Positions 21,664-30,147 of a stretch of 40,764 nt of DNA are shown one piece after another; position 1 is the stretch's first letter, and the number at the start of each line of letters is the position of its first letter. Below the pieces are notes generated by a model, which did not search any database, was not told where the DNA came from, and worked only from the letters and a program-made list of their open reading frames with translations. A program made the position numbers and the translations under genes. This DNA is from Lentisphaerae bacterium RIFOXYC12_FULL_60_16 (lineage in GTDB: Bacteria; Verrucomicrobiota; Kiritimatiellia; UBA8416; YA12-FULL-60-10): positions 1 to 40,764 of the forward strand of contig MHBQ01000108.1 of the NCBI GenBank assembly GCA_001803315.1, written 5' to 3'.

Positions 21664-24537
21664 TTATGGGATAGGTTTAATTTCCTGGATGGCATCCTGC
21701 GAAAAACCGGAGTCGGTTTTAGCGATGAAGGAAGATTCGATATCGGTTTTCAGATGGCGGATGTTTTCCATGAAATGCTTAACATTGGGATCGTGTTCTT
21801 CGCGTCCATGTCCCGCGAGGCAGAGCGCATCGTAAACGGGGGACCACTGGTCCTCGTTGGTTTCGATCTCGATGCAGGGATTGAGCACATACTTTCCCGT
21901 GCGGATGCGCACGAACAGTTTGCGGTTGGCGGAATAATTTCCCGCGATCTCGTTTCGGGCCAGGACGGAAGATAGATAGGCGCGAACCCGCCGGCGTTCC
22001 GGGATGACTGGTTCGGGGAAATGTTGGAGCGGTGCGACGAAGTCGCCGGTTTGGAAGAGGGGTTCCCGGAAACGTTCCGCCTTGCCCAGCACGGCTTCGA
22101 AGCGGGCGAACATGGAGTGGACTAGGAAGAATTCCATTTGATGACGATCGAGTTTAACGAGGCGGCCATGAACCCGCAAGCGGAGTGAGGAGGGTGCCAG
22201 GGTTTCGTACACGGGAGCAAACTTGTCGCGGGCAAACGATGGGTTTTCGTAAGCTTCGCGCAGGGCCATTTGAAACGCGATCAGGCCGGTATTGTCGCGG
22301 GCTCGCGGATCGGCGCCATCGGCGATCAACTGTTTGACCAGGTCGATCTGGCCCAGACGGGCGGCCAACATCAGGGGCGTCTGGTTGAGCGGATTCCGGA
22401 AGTTGACGCCGTATTGGTTGATTTTCCGGCGGAGGGAACTCCAGCCCTTCTCGTGATAATCGCGGGTGTATTTGGCCTCCTCGTTGGCGCGATGAACCTC
22501 CGGGGTGTGGGCGGGGTTGAAGCCAAGTTCGCGCAATTGCCGGAATATATGGCGCAGGGAATAGGCCAGGGCATAGTCGAACAGCAACAGTTTGGCCTGG
22601 CGATTGAAGCGATTCGGATCCAGCGCTTCCTTCAGCAGGTCGGGGTAGGTGGCGGTCGTCAGGACGCGCCATGGCACGGTCTGGGTCCCCAGGATTACCC
22701 GTCGGATCTCGTCGGCCTGGTCGCGTTTGCCCTGCTGTTCGAGTTTGTTGGCTTCCGCCTTCCATTCGTCGAGGGACGAGGTCTGGTCGGCGACACGAAT
22801 CTCCCGCTTTTCGACGTGAAGATCGAGCAGATGGAAGAGGCGGTGATGGGTCTGGCTTTCGATAAGGTAGAGGTTGCGGATCGAACGCGTCGCGGCGACG
22901 TAAAGCGCGTTGATGAAAAATTTGTAGGCTTCCAGCGATTTGTCCGTTTTATCCTTGTTCCGGGCGTAGGCCAGTTCATTCCGCTGAAGATCGTCGGGGG
23001 TTACGTCCCGGGTGATTTCCTGGAATTCGGCGGGGTGGCCGGAAACGAAGTCGAGCAGAATCACGTTCTCGTATTCGAGTCCCTTGGCGTCCTGTACGGA
23101 GAAGATCAGCGGTGTTTGGAAGAAGGCGCGGGCGGCGGGTTTGTCCTCGGGGCGGAGCACCATGACGGCGAACCGCGTGGAACGGTTGGTGCGGCGGTTG
23201 AGTTCCTGTTTGGTCCGGGGCGTATCTTCGAGCAATTCGATCGTGCCGGGTTTGTCGGCGACGGACCGTACCAGATAGTTGCTTTCCCGGTCGATCGAGC
23301 CGAAACGGGTGTGTTTGATCAACAAGAGTCGATTGGCAAGTCGGGTGATTTCGGGGGAGTTCCGGTAGTTGGCGTTCAAGACCCGGATGATCTCTCCGTG
23401 GCCGGAGAGCCGTTCCTCGTAGAAGAGGGTCTTAACGGCGGCCCAGGAGAAGAAGTTGGGATGCACGATCTGGTTGGAATCGCCGCACAAGACGAAACGG
23501 GTGGGGTGACGCAGGGACTTCAGGATGAGCGCCAGTTGGACGGCCGTCAGATCCTGGACTTCATCCGCGACGATCCAATCGTATGCCGGCTGGCAACGGG
23601 GAAGGTGTCCGTGGCAGATCAGATTCAGGTCGTAATAGCCGGTGGACTTCAGGACGGCGAGGTATCTGACAAACAAGTCGTAGACGGCGGGGCGTTCTTC
23701 GCCGGTGAAGATCGAGCGACGGACGCCAAGCGAGAGATAATCGTCGCGTGAAAGGTGGGGCCGGTCGATGGAAGCGCCCGTGATGACGCCGTTGAATTCC
23801 TCGAACAAACGGTGGGAGTCCCGGATCGGTCCGCCATGGCAATGCCGCCGGAACCAATCGGCGAAAGCCGTGTAGTCCATCGGTTTCCCGGGTGGTACGG
23901 CGATGGTTTCGAGATATTCGCGGAAGGAGAGAAATTCGACGTTCTGGCCGTCGTTTTCGTAATGATGGCCGTAGTACAGGGAGCGGGCATTTTCCACGAG
24001 GAACGGCGAATGGGTCACGTAGAGGATGTCACCGGAGAATTGGCGCAGCTTGGCCAGGGTGAGAACGGTCTTTCCACTTCCGGCGGATCCGATCAGGATC
24101 AGCGGCGGGGCTTGGATGAGCGCCTGATCCTGGAGATCGTCGAAGGAAAGGATTTTGTCGAGCAGATGGAACTTCCCGGATTTCGGGTTGATGTAATGCA
24201 GGCGTTCGAGGTCGGCGGGTTGAACGGCGTCGGGGTGCGCCAGTGGGGCCAATTTGGATTCGTCGATGGTCGCGCCATTCAGAAAGCGGGACTTTTCATA
24301 AGCATGGTTGCGGATGATTTCCAGCAACAGCAAATGCCGCGCGTCGCCGCAAACGCCAAAACGGAAAATGAGACGGTCGCTGTCGTTCAGCTTGGCGCGG
24401 TAATAGGAGGATCCGGTGAGCTTTTTCGCATCCGCGGCCCGGAAGTCGCCTTTGCGGAGGTGTTCGACAACGCGGTCGTAAGAAGGTTTCAAGCCGGACG
24501 TGTCGAGGTCGTGATGCGTTAAAATCGGAATATCCAT
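21664..24537 (-). CDS. RelE/ParE-like domain fused to superfamily 1 helicase with ankyrin-like segment
   Basis: This large 957-aa protein is built in blocks. Residues about 18-82 resemble a RelE/ParE toxin fold (LTGSSYYRAKLNDSDRLIFRF and then LLLLEIIRNHAYEKS). A UvrD-like helicase core follows: Walker A GSAGSGKT (150-157), Walker B DEVQD (325-329), motif III GDSNQ (352-356), NANYRNS (388-394), QDAKGLEYENVIL (482-494) and LYVAATRSIRNLYL (545-558). Residues about 708-760 read as ankyrin-type repeats (TPLMLAARLGQIDLVKQLI, then DGADPRARDNTGLIAFQMAL). The last 190 residues are unrecognised. The ATG at 24537 was preferred over 24576 because only it has a ribosome-binding-like GGTGG upstream. A role in phage defence or nucleic-acid surveillance is inferred from the architecture. 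Confidence 0.85.
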   Translation of the reverse strand: MDIPILTHHDLDTSGLKPSYDRVVEHLRKGDFRAADAKKLTGSSYYRAKLNDSDRLIFRFGVCGDARHLLLLEIIRNHAYEKSRFLNGATIDESKLAPLAHPDAVQPADLERLHYINPKSGKFHLLDKILSFDDLQDQALIQAPPLILIGSAGSGKTVLTLAKLRQFSGDILYVTHSPFLVENARSLYYGHHYENDGQNVEFLSFREYLETIAVPPGKPMDYTAFADWFRRHCHGGPIRDSHRLFEEFNGVITGASIDRPHLSRDDYLSLGVRRSIFTGEERPAVYDLFVRYLAVLKSTGYYDLNLICHGHLPRCQPAYDWIVADEVQDLTAVQLALILKSLRHPTRFVLCGDSNQIVHPNFFSWAAVKTLFYEERLSGHGEIIRVLNANYRNSPEITRLANRLLLIKHTRFGSIDRESNYLVRSVADKPGTIELLEDTPRTKQELNRRTNRSTRFAVMVLRPEDKPAARAFFQTPLIFSVQDAKGLEYENVILLDFVSGHPAEFQEITRDVTPDDLQRNELAYARNKDKTDKSLEAYKFFINALYVAATRSIRNLYLIESQTHHRLFHLLDLHVEKREIRVADQTSSLDEWKAEANKLEQQGKRDQADEIRRVILGTQTVPWRVLTTATYPDLLKEALDPNRFNRQAKLLLFDYALAYSLRHIFRQLRELGFNPAHTPEVHRANEEAKYTRDYHEKGWSSLRRKINQYGVNFRNPLNQTPLMLAARLGQIDLVKQLIADGADPRARDNTGLIAFQMALREAYENPSFARDKFAPVYETLAPSSLRLRVHGRLVKLDRHQMEFFLVHSMFARFEAVLGKAERFREPLFQTGDFVAPLQHFPEPVIPERRRVRAYLSSVLARNEIAGNYSANRKLFVRIRTGKYVLNPCIEIETNEDQWSPVYDALCLAGHGREEHDPNVKHFMENIRHLKTDIESSFIAKTDSGFSQDAIQEIKPIP

Positions 24538-24620
24538 GCGCTTTTTCCACCCTAACCGGAAACGAAATCGAACCATAACGAACGGATGGTTTGGTTGGGA
24601 GAAAAATCGTCACAATCCCC

Positions 24621-24650
24621 TTGAATCGGCAAAGTGAAACCCGCTACATA
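24621..24650 (+). promoter_or_regulatory. Promoter at the start codon of the toroid-glycosidase gene
   Basis: TTGAAT (24621-24626) and TACATA (24645-24650) are 18 bases apart, placing the transcript start at about 24656-24657, on the ATG itself. The -10 region lies within the palindrome CCGCTACATAGCGG (24641-24654), a possible repressor site. Confidence 0.45.
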
Positions 24651-24655
24651 GCGGT

Positions 24656-27600
24656 ATGGGTAGCCACTCGATTCAGGAAATGGGTTGGATGCACGGTGTG
24701 CAGGAACCGATATGGCGTGAACCGGGGCAGGCCAAGGACACGGCTTACCTGGAGGCGGCTACCCTTCGATATTCGGCAGAAGGCCGGGAGGTCGTCGGCC
24801 GGAATCGCAGCTGCTTCAACAACCGGCCGCTGTATTGTCCATCCCGGGAACGGGGTGTTGTGCTGGCGGGTGATCGACCGTTTCTGCGTTTGTTGGATGA
24901 TCACCGGGTTGCCGGATCCATGGCGTGGGGATTCATGCGCGGTGATTCCAGTGCATGGATGCATGCATTCAATTCCGTCGAGATGAGGTACCGGTGCGGG
25001 CGGATTACCTGGACGCTTTCCGATCCGGCTTTTGCCGGGGTGGTTATCATTCTGACCGTGGTTCCACTCGACACCGTGGCGGGGTTTGCCTTTCAGCTTG
25101 TGGGGCAGGGGTTGCGTCCCCACGATCATTTGGTTTGGACATTTGGTGGAGCCTATGCCGGCGGTACGCCGGGGTCTCTGAAAGGGAATCCACGGTGGCT
25201 GTGGGATCCGATCATGCAGGGAAATCCCGCCATTTGCCGGTCGGGGGACCCGCGGAAACCCGAACTTGGCCTTGTGTTTGAACCTGAAAAATCATGGAAC
25301 AACCGGGTGCTGATCGAACCATTCCTGGTCCGGATTCTTGCGGCACCTGACACGGCCATGGGAGCAGCTGGATGCCTGGATCGGCCCGGTCAAATCCACG
25401 TGGCTGACGGGAAATCGATCGAGTCACCTGCCAGCCTGCTGGCATCGAAAGGTGGTGACCATCCGGTTGTCTGTGCCACCCACGAGCTTGCAGTGGACAC
25501 CACCATCCTTTACGGGGCGTTTGAAATCGCTTCCGCAGATGCCCCGGCTGAATCCCTGGCATCCCGCAGGCCTCGTGAAGCATTCGAAAAGGCGCACGCC
25601 TACCTGGATTCCGTCGAGCGGGTTCGGATTGAGACTCCCGATGACCGGATCAACGCCGCCATGGCGGCGGTGTGCCATCCCATGGATGCCGCCTGTGACC
25701 ATTCGCCCACCCTTTTCCGGCATGGTTGCATGGCGTATTCCGTTCTCTTCCTGGGATGGCGGGTGATATTCGGGTCCACCATGTTGGGGTGGCATGACCG
25801 GGTGAAGGGCAATGCGCGGCATTATATCGGGCTCCAGAACCGCGATGATCCGGTGCGCGTCCGTCCGGTTGCGAAACCGGAACTCCTGCTGACCAGTCAG
25901 GCCGATTCCTCCCGTTTCTTTGGGAAAGGACGTATCCATAACCCGCCCTGGGTGATGTACGACACCCAGTCCCAGTTTTTCGACCAGACGCTGCATGACT
26001 GGCGTTGGACGGCCGATCCGGAGTTGGAAGCCATGCTCCGTCCTGCCCTGGAGCTGCATCTCGAATGGGCGTGGGAATGTTTCGATCCGGATGATGATGG
26101 CCTGTACGAAAGTTACATCAACACCCTGCCGACGGATTCCGTCTGGTACAATGGCGGTGGCAGTGTTGAAGAATCGGCCTACATCTATTATGGCCATCTG
26201 GCGGCCCGGGATATGGCTCGTCGAGCCGGAGATTCGGATGCTGCCGCCCGTCATCATGCGCGGGCCGGGAAAATACAGGCGGCCATACGATCCGTTCTCT
26301 GGCTGGAAGACCGGGGACACTATGGCCTGTATCGGGAACAAAACGGCCACCGGCGTGTCCATGTCGACGCCTGGGTCTACAGTCAGTTTCTTCCGATCGA
26401 TGTCGGCCTGAGCTCGCGATTCGAGGCATTGCAATCCCTGTACTATACGGAATGGGGGCTTGAACGTGTCCGGCTGCCCTTTGGAGGCGAATTGTGTCAG
26501 CCCTCCAACTGGGTCCCGTGGAAATGGTCTGTCCGGGACATGTTCAACGGCGACATCTGGCATCTTGCGCTGGCCTACTTCCAGACTGGACTGGGGGATG
26601 AAGGATTCAAGCTCCTGCTTGGTGCCGTGCTGGAGAGTTGTTACGCGGGTGCCGTGCCGGGCGGATTCAGCCATATCGGAGCGGGAACGGATTTCTCGGA
26701 CTGCAAGGATATGTTTGCGCGGAGCGTGGTCGAAGGGTTGTTTGGTTTCGATCCGGATTACCCCAACGAGATTGTCAGGATCCATCCCGCCTGGCCGTCT
26801 GCCTGGCCCCGGGCAGCCATTGTCACCCCGGACTTCAGCCTGGATTATCAGCAGGGGGAGACCACCGAAGCGTACCACCTGTCCCTGTCACGTCCGGCGC
26901 GGATGGAGTTTCTACTTCCCGTTCGCGCTTTAAGTATCCTGGCGCTTGAAGTCAATGGGCATCCGGTGCCATGGACGGTCGAGCCCGGATTCAATGGCTC
27001 GCTGGTCCGGTTCACGGTTCCGTCCGGCATCACGGCCGCGATCAGGATTCAAACGGCGGGACGATATGACGCCCCGGTTCCGATCCATTACCGAGCGCGG
27101 GTGGGTGAGGCGTTATCGTTGAAACCCTTGCGGGGACAACTGATTGGTTGGCATGATTTTCATCGGGTATGTAACTGTGCCACGCTTCAGTCAGGGGCAC
27201 TGGAGGGGGTCTGTGCGAACCAGGAGGGTCATCATCTGGTTTTACTTGAAACCCGGACCGGTGAATTGCCCGCCTTCGAAATATGCAAGATCGAGATTAC
27301 GGATCCGGTTGCTGAGTCGGAACACCGTCTTAAGACTCCCCGCCAAGCCTCATCGGATTCCGGTTGGGAGTGTCTGGATCTGGAAGCCGTTTTCAACGGT
27401 GATGTTCGTACTATTTTCCAGCAATCCTATCTGTCGCCCTGGGCGGAAACCTGCTCGGTACGGTTGGGCTCGGACGGTTATTCGGCGTGGACCTTCCCTT
27501 TCTGGAGTGATAAACCGCCCGCCATTGATCTGGCCCATGTGGAGGGGCTGACGCGTCCAGACGGCAGGCTGTGGACTCCCCAGCAGGTGCCGTTCACCGC

Positions 27601-28033
27601 AATCAAGGGTGACCGGAACATAGTGTTTACATCCCGTTGGGATAACTGGCCCACCATGATTCGAGTTCCGGTCCGTCGGCGGGCAAAGATGGCCTGGGCC
27701 CTGATCTGCGGATCGACCTTTCCGATGCAAACCCGGATTGCCAACGGGGTGTTACGCTTTTCCTACGCAGACGGCACGCATGAGGAGCTTGAATTGATCC
27801 CGCCCTTGAACTACTGGATGCTGTCCTCCTGGGGTGGAAACGATTATGACCTGGACCTGGATCGGTTTTGTTTTCCCGATGGTCCTCCGCCCATGGTCCA
27901 GCTGGGTAACAACTGCCGGGCCATGGTGCTCTCATGGCGCTTAAAACCCGGGGTGGTTTTAGATGCCGTTGAATTGGAGACCTTATCCGAAGATGTGGTC
28001 ATCGGCCTCATGGGCTTGAGCCTCGTTTCCTGA
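24656..28033 (+). CDS. Large (alpha/alpha)6-toroid glycoside hydrolase-like protein (DUF4450-like)
   Basis: The 1125-aa protein has an N-terminal beta-sandwich-like region (about 1-300) and an alpha/alpha-toroid in the middle. The toroid carries an Asp/Glu-rich active-site-like stretch at about 476-515 (CFDPDDDGLYESYINTLPTD, then WYNGGGSVEESAYIYYGHLA). Further toroid blocks are WKWSVRDMFNGDIWHLALAYF and VVEGLFGFDPDYPNEIVRIHP. A C-terminal beta domain follows (from about 740). This arrangement is that of GH63/GH78/GH95-like enzymes and DUF4450 proteins of glycan degraders. The exact family and substrate are not readable by eye. There is no signal peptide, so it is probably cytoplasmic. No ribosome binding site precedes the ATG at 24656; a later ATG at 24680 is an alternative. 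Confidence 0.75.
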   Translation: MGSHSIQEMGWMHGVQEPIWREPGQAKDTAYLEAATLRYSAEGREVVGRNRSCFNNRPLYCPSRERGVVLAGDRPFLRLLDDHRVAGSMAWGFMRGDSSAWMHAFNSVEMRYRCGRITWTLSDPAFAGVVIILTVVPLDTVAGFAFQLVGQGLRPHDHLVWTFGGAYAGGTPGSLKGNPRWLWDPIMQGNPAICRSGDPRKPELGLVFEPEKSWNNRVLIEPFLVRILAAPDTAMGAAGCLDRPGQIHVADGKSIESPASLLASKGGDHPVVCATHELAVDTTILYGAFEIASADAPAESLASRRPREAFEKAHAYLDSVERVRIETPDDRINAAMAAVCHPMDAACDHSPTLFRHGCMAYSVLFLGWRVIFGSTMLGWHDRVKGNARHYIGLQNRDDPVRVRPVAKPELLLTSQADSSRFFGKGRIHNPPWVMYDTQSQFFDQTLHDWRWTADPELEAMLRPALELHLEWAWECFDPDDDGLYESYINTLPTDSVWYNGGGSVEESAYIYYGHLAARDMARRAGDSDAAARHHARAGKIQAAIRSVLWLEDRGHYGLYREQNGHRRVHVDAWVYSQFLPIDVGLSSRFEALQSLYYTEWGLERVRLPFGGELCQPSNWVPWKWSVRDMFNGDIWHLALAYFQTGLGDEGFKLLLGAVLESCYAGAVPGGFSHIGAGTDFSDCKDMFARSVVEGLFGFDPDYPNEIVRIHPAWPSAWPRAAIVTPDFSLDYQQGETTEAYHLSLSRPARMEFLLPVRALSILALEVNGHPVPWTVEPGFNGSLVRFTVPSGITAAIRIQTAGRYDAPVPIHYRARVGEALSLKPLRGQLIGWHDFHRVCNCATLQSGALEGVCANQEGHHLVLLETRTGELPAFEICKIEITDPVAESEHRLKTPRQASSDSGWECLDLEAVFNGDVRTIFQQSYLSPWAETCSVRLGSDGYSAWTFPFWSDKPPAIDLAHVEGLTRPDGRLWTPQQVPFTAIKGDRNIVFTSRWDNWPTMIRVPVRRRAKMAWALICGSTFPMQTRIANGVLRFSYADGTHEELELIPPLNYWMLSSWGGNDYDLDLDRFCFPDGPPPMVQLGNNCRAMVLSWRLKPGVVLDAVELETLSEDVVIGLMGLSLVS

Positions 28034-28152
28034 AAGTTGTCCTCAACAGCTTACTGAACAATGCAAACCCCGCGAATATTGTATCACAAATGTGCATCTC
28101 AATCGGATGTGGCCGTTTTGGTTTTGCGATCTGCCGGCCGTTCGGCGGGACA

Positions 28153-28181
28153 TTGACAATGTGGTCACAGGTGGTTACATT
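28153..28181 (+). promoter_or_regulatory. Promoter and tandem operator-like repeat of the toxin-antitoxin genes
   Basis: A perfect TTGACA (28153-28158) and TACATT (28176-28181) are 17 bases apart, which predicts transcription from about 28188, the second ATG of the antitoxin gene. The spacer consists of two direct repeats, GTGGTCACAG (28161-28170) and GTGGTTACAT (28171-28180). Such repeats overlapping a promoter are a typical antitoxin-binding operator. Confidence 0.6.
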
Positions 28182-28469
28182 ATGGACATGAAACGCAGAA
28201 AGAAACCGTTTGTTTATCCCGTCGAGAAGGGCCGTGTTGTGTCGGTTCGGGAAGCCAAGGCGCAGTTGTCGGCCCTCATTGGTCGTGCAGGGACAGGAGA
28301 ATCAATTACCATCGCGTGGCACGGGCGGCCTCGCGCGCGACTTGTCCCGATTGATGAAACGCGTCGGAAATTCAAAGTGGATCGTGCATGGTTGAAATCC
28401 ATGAAGGTACAGGGTGCCGGCGAACGGTCGGAAGTGATGGTGAGAAACGACCGTGATGCCAGGGGGTGA
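28182..28469 (+). CDS. Phd/YefM-type antitoxin
   Basis: The 95-aa protein has, after a basic start, the Phd/YefM fold: VVSVREAKAQLSALIGRAGTGESITIAWHGRPRARLVPID. This is a DNA-binding antitoxin N-domain that represses its own promoter, and the C-terminal 30 residues would wrap the toxin. AGGTGG precedes the ATG at 28182 by 7 bases. The promoter, however, suggests transcription from the ATG at 28188, so translation may begin at either. The frame is open further upstream but no start there fits the family. The partner toxin gene follows after 3 bases. Confidence 0.88.
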   Translation: MDMKRRKKPFVYPVEKGRVVSVREAKAQLSALIGRAGTGESITIAWHGRPRARLVPIDETRRKFKVDRAWLKSMKVQGAGERSEVMVRNDRDARG

Positions 28470-28472
28470 TGC

Positions 28473-28916
28473 ATGTATCTGGACAGTGCGATTCTGGTCA
28501 AGCTGGTGGTTCGGGAACCGGACAGTGAATATTATGCCGACCTGGTTGATGGGCAACGGACGGTAACTGCTTCTGAACTGGTGGTGGCGGAATGTCGGTC
28601 TGCTTTGCTCCGGAAATGCAGGCAGGGCGAGATCGATACCCGAACTTGTGACCAATCGTGGGAAAGACTTCAGGCCTATTGGGATTCCGATGCCGGGGGA
28701 TTGATATTGCATCCGGTGAGCCGGATTATTTTGGAAGAAGCGGGTGAAGTCATCAAGCGGTGTATCGCGCGTGTGTCCGTGCGCACCCTGGATGCCATTC
28801 ATCTGGCATCCTGCAGGCTGACGCGTGACTACCCACTGATTACCAACGACCACGTTATGCGGGCTGCCGCGGAATCGATGGGATTGCCGTTGGGAGATCT
28901 TCCGCATATGCCATAA
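28473..28916 (+). CDS. PIN-domain toxin (VapC-like ribonuclease)
   Basis: The 147-aa protein has the PIN-domain signature of VapC-type RNases, which cleave tRNA or rRNA in a Mg2+-dependent way and are neutralised by the cognate antitoxin. The acidic residues of the active site are visible: Asp4 in MYLDSAILVKL, Glu40 in VVAECRSALL, Asp107 in RTLDAIHLASC, and Asp126 in ITNDHVMRAA. All are present, so the toxin should be active. It is the second gene of the antitoxin-toxin operon. Confidence 0.9.
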   Translation: MYLDSAILVKLVVREPDSEYYADLVDGQRTVTASELVVAECRSALLRKCRQGEIDTRTCDQSWERLQAYWDSDAGGLILHPVSRIILEEAGEVIKRCIARVSVRTLDAIHLASCRLTRDYPLITNDHVMRAAAESMGLPLGDLPHMP

Positions 28917-28988
28917 AGTCGCGTAACGGCAGGAATAGCCTTTTGCATCGTAGAAATCAAGACACCGAACTTGGCCACGGGGATGGGT

Positions 28989-29846
28989 TTATTTGCGTTT
29001 CTGGTGGGCGCGCTCGTTCCGGGGGTTCAGGAGGGGGTTGCCGCCGGGTGTGGCTGCCGCTTCCAGGCTGAGTGCTGCCGTACTGCGCCGGACGAATGCG
29101 AGCTGGGCGGCGACTTCCGCATATTCGTTGTGTGCGCTGTGGTGTTCCACTCCGAGACAGCCGCGGTAGCCGGCATCGCGGAGGATGCGCAGGGCGGAAT
29201 CAAGCCGGGTGAACGTGGTGTTGGCATCAATGTGCGTGTGAATGGCGAGCGGGGCGAGTTGACGGTCATAATCGTCAGGCGTCCCGTCCACATCCTTGCC
29301 CATATGGAGGAGGATGCCGTAGGCGGGGGAATCGACGGCTTTTGCCAGTTTCAGCATGTTGTCAGGATAGTTTTCGGCTCCCCAGTGTGTCTCGGGACCG
29401 ATCCGGTACCCGTTGTCGCCTGCCCGTTTGGCCCATGTGCGGAACGTTGTGGCGATCAAATCGAACTGCTCGGGGGACCAGTGGCGGTCACGGCCGCCGG
29501 CATCGATGCGGACGGTTTCCGCTGACAGGAATTCGGCTGCCTGGAGGTGGCGTTCGGCCAGGGCGGCATGCTGTTTACGTACCGCGGGATCGTCTTCCCA
29601 GGGATGGCAACCGTCGGCGTGGTAGTTGACCAGGCGCAGTCCCCGCTCGCGCATGGCATCGCGCACCTTGGTCAGGAACGCCGGCTGGAGATATTGTTCC
29701 GGGTCGGGGCCGAGCATGCCGTTCCAGATATCGGCGGTGTCGAGGTGATACCGGTACCGGCAGGACTCCAGGTAACCGAAGATGTCGAGGGTGCCGTTGG
29801 CCAGCGCCCCATGGAAGGAATAACCGGCAATGCTGATTGTATTCAT
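28989..29846 (-). CDS. Sugar phosphate isomerase/epimerase-like TIM-barrel protein
   Basis: This 285-aa protein belongs to the xylose-isomerase-like TIM-barrel superfamily. The strand/loop motifs are visible: ISIAGYSFHG at the N-terminus, HLDTADIWNGML, GLRLVNYHADGCHPWE, YRIGPETHWGAENYPDN, HTHIDANTTFTRLDSALRIL and YRGCLGVEHHSAHNEY. The Glu/His/Asp residues in these loops would bind a divalent metal. Such proteins isomerise or epimerise ketoses and inosose-type compounds. The ATG at 29846 was chosen because the longer in-frame start is a TTG with no support. No strong ribosome binding site is seen. It lies downstream of the MDR dehydrogenase gene on the same strand. Confidence 0.85.
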   Translation of the reverse strand: MNTISIAGYSFHGALANGTLDIFGYLESCRYRYHLDTADIWNGMLGPDPEQYLQPAFLTKVRDAMRERGLRLVNYHADGCHPWEDDPAVRKQHAALAERHLQAAEFLSAETVRIDAGGRDRHWSPEQFDLIATTFRTWAKRAGDNGYRIGPETHWGAENYPDNMLKLAKAVDSPAYGILLHMGKDVDGTPDDYDRQLAPLAIHTHIDANTTFTRLDSALRILRDAGYRGCLGVEHHSAHNEYAEVAAQLAFVRRSTAALSLEAAATPGGNPLLNPRNERAHQKRK

Positions 29847-30147
29847 GGAGTGAACGGTAATCCGGGCAGAAGCCGGCGTCAAGTCAGGGCATCGGTGAGT
29901 AATGGCGGATGCATGAAACGGAAGGTTTATACCTTTGTTTGGAGACGGGGCGACCTCGCCCCGTTCTCTTCCCGACCAACCCCGATCCAGACCAGCCCGG
30001 GGTCGGGCCGGCTCCAGCGGAAATGTTTTAACTCCATGCGCCCTGTCAAGTCAGGGACGATGGAACGTGGGATGGTGTGTGGGGTGAATATGGAGAGTTA
30101 TTGGGCTTCGGATTGGATGGGGTCAGGCATCCAGCACGGTTGGCCTG
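29847..30147. other. Intergenic region between two sugar-metabolism genes
   Basis: This 301-base gap contains a copy of the GC-rich repeat (29945-30020). A 12-base direct repeat, GTCAAGTCAGGG, occurs on both sides of it, at 29878-29889 and 30046-30057. No gene is supported. Confidence 0.6.
29945..30020. repeat. GC-rich intergenic repeat, largest copy
   Basis: The stem ACGGGGCG (29945-29952) and CGCCCCGT (29957-29964) encloses the loop ACCT and is followed by TCTCTT. Downstream sequence contains GATCCAGACCAGCC, CCGGGGTCGGGCCGG and CTCCAGCGG. On the minus strand this reads CTGGAGCCGGCCCGACCCC, as at the right edge of the window. Confidence 0.65.
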
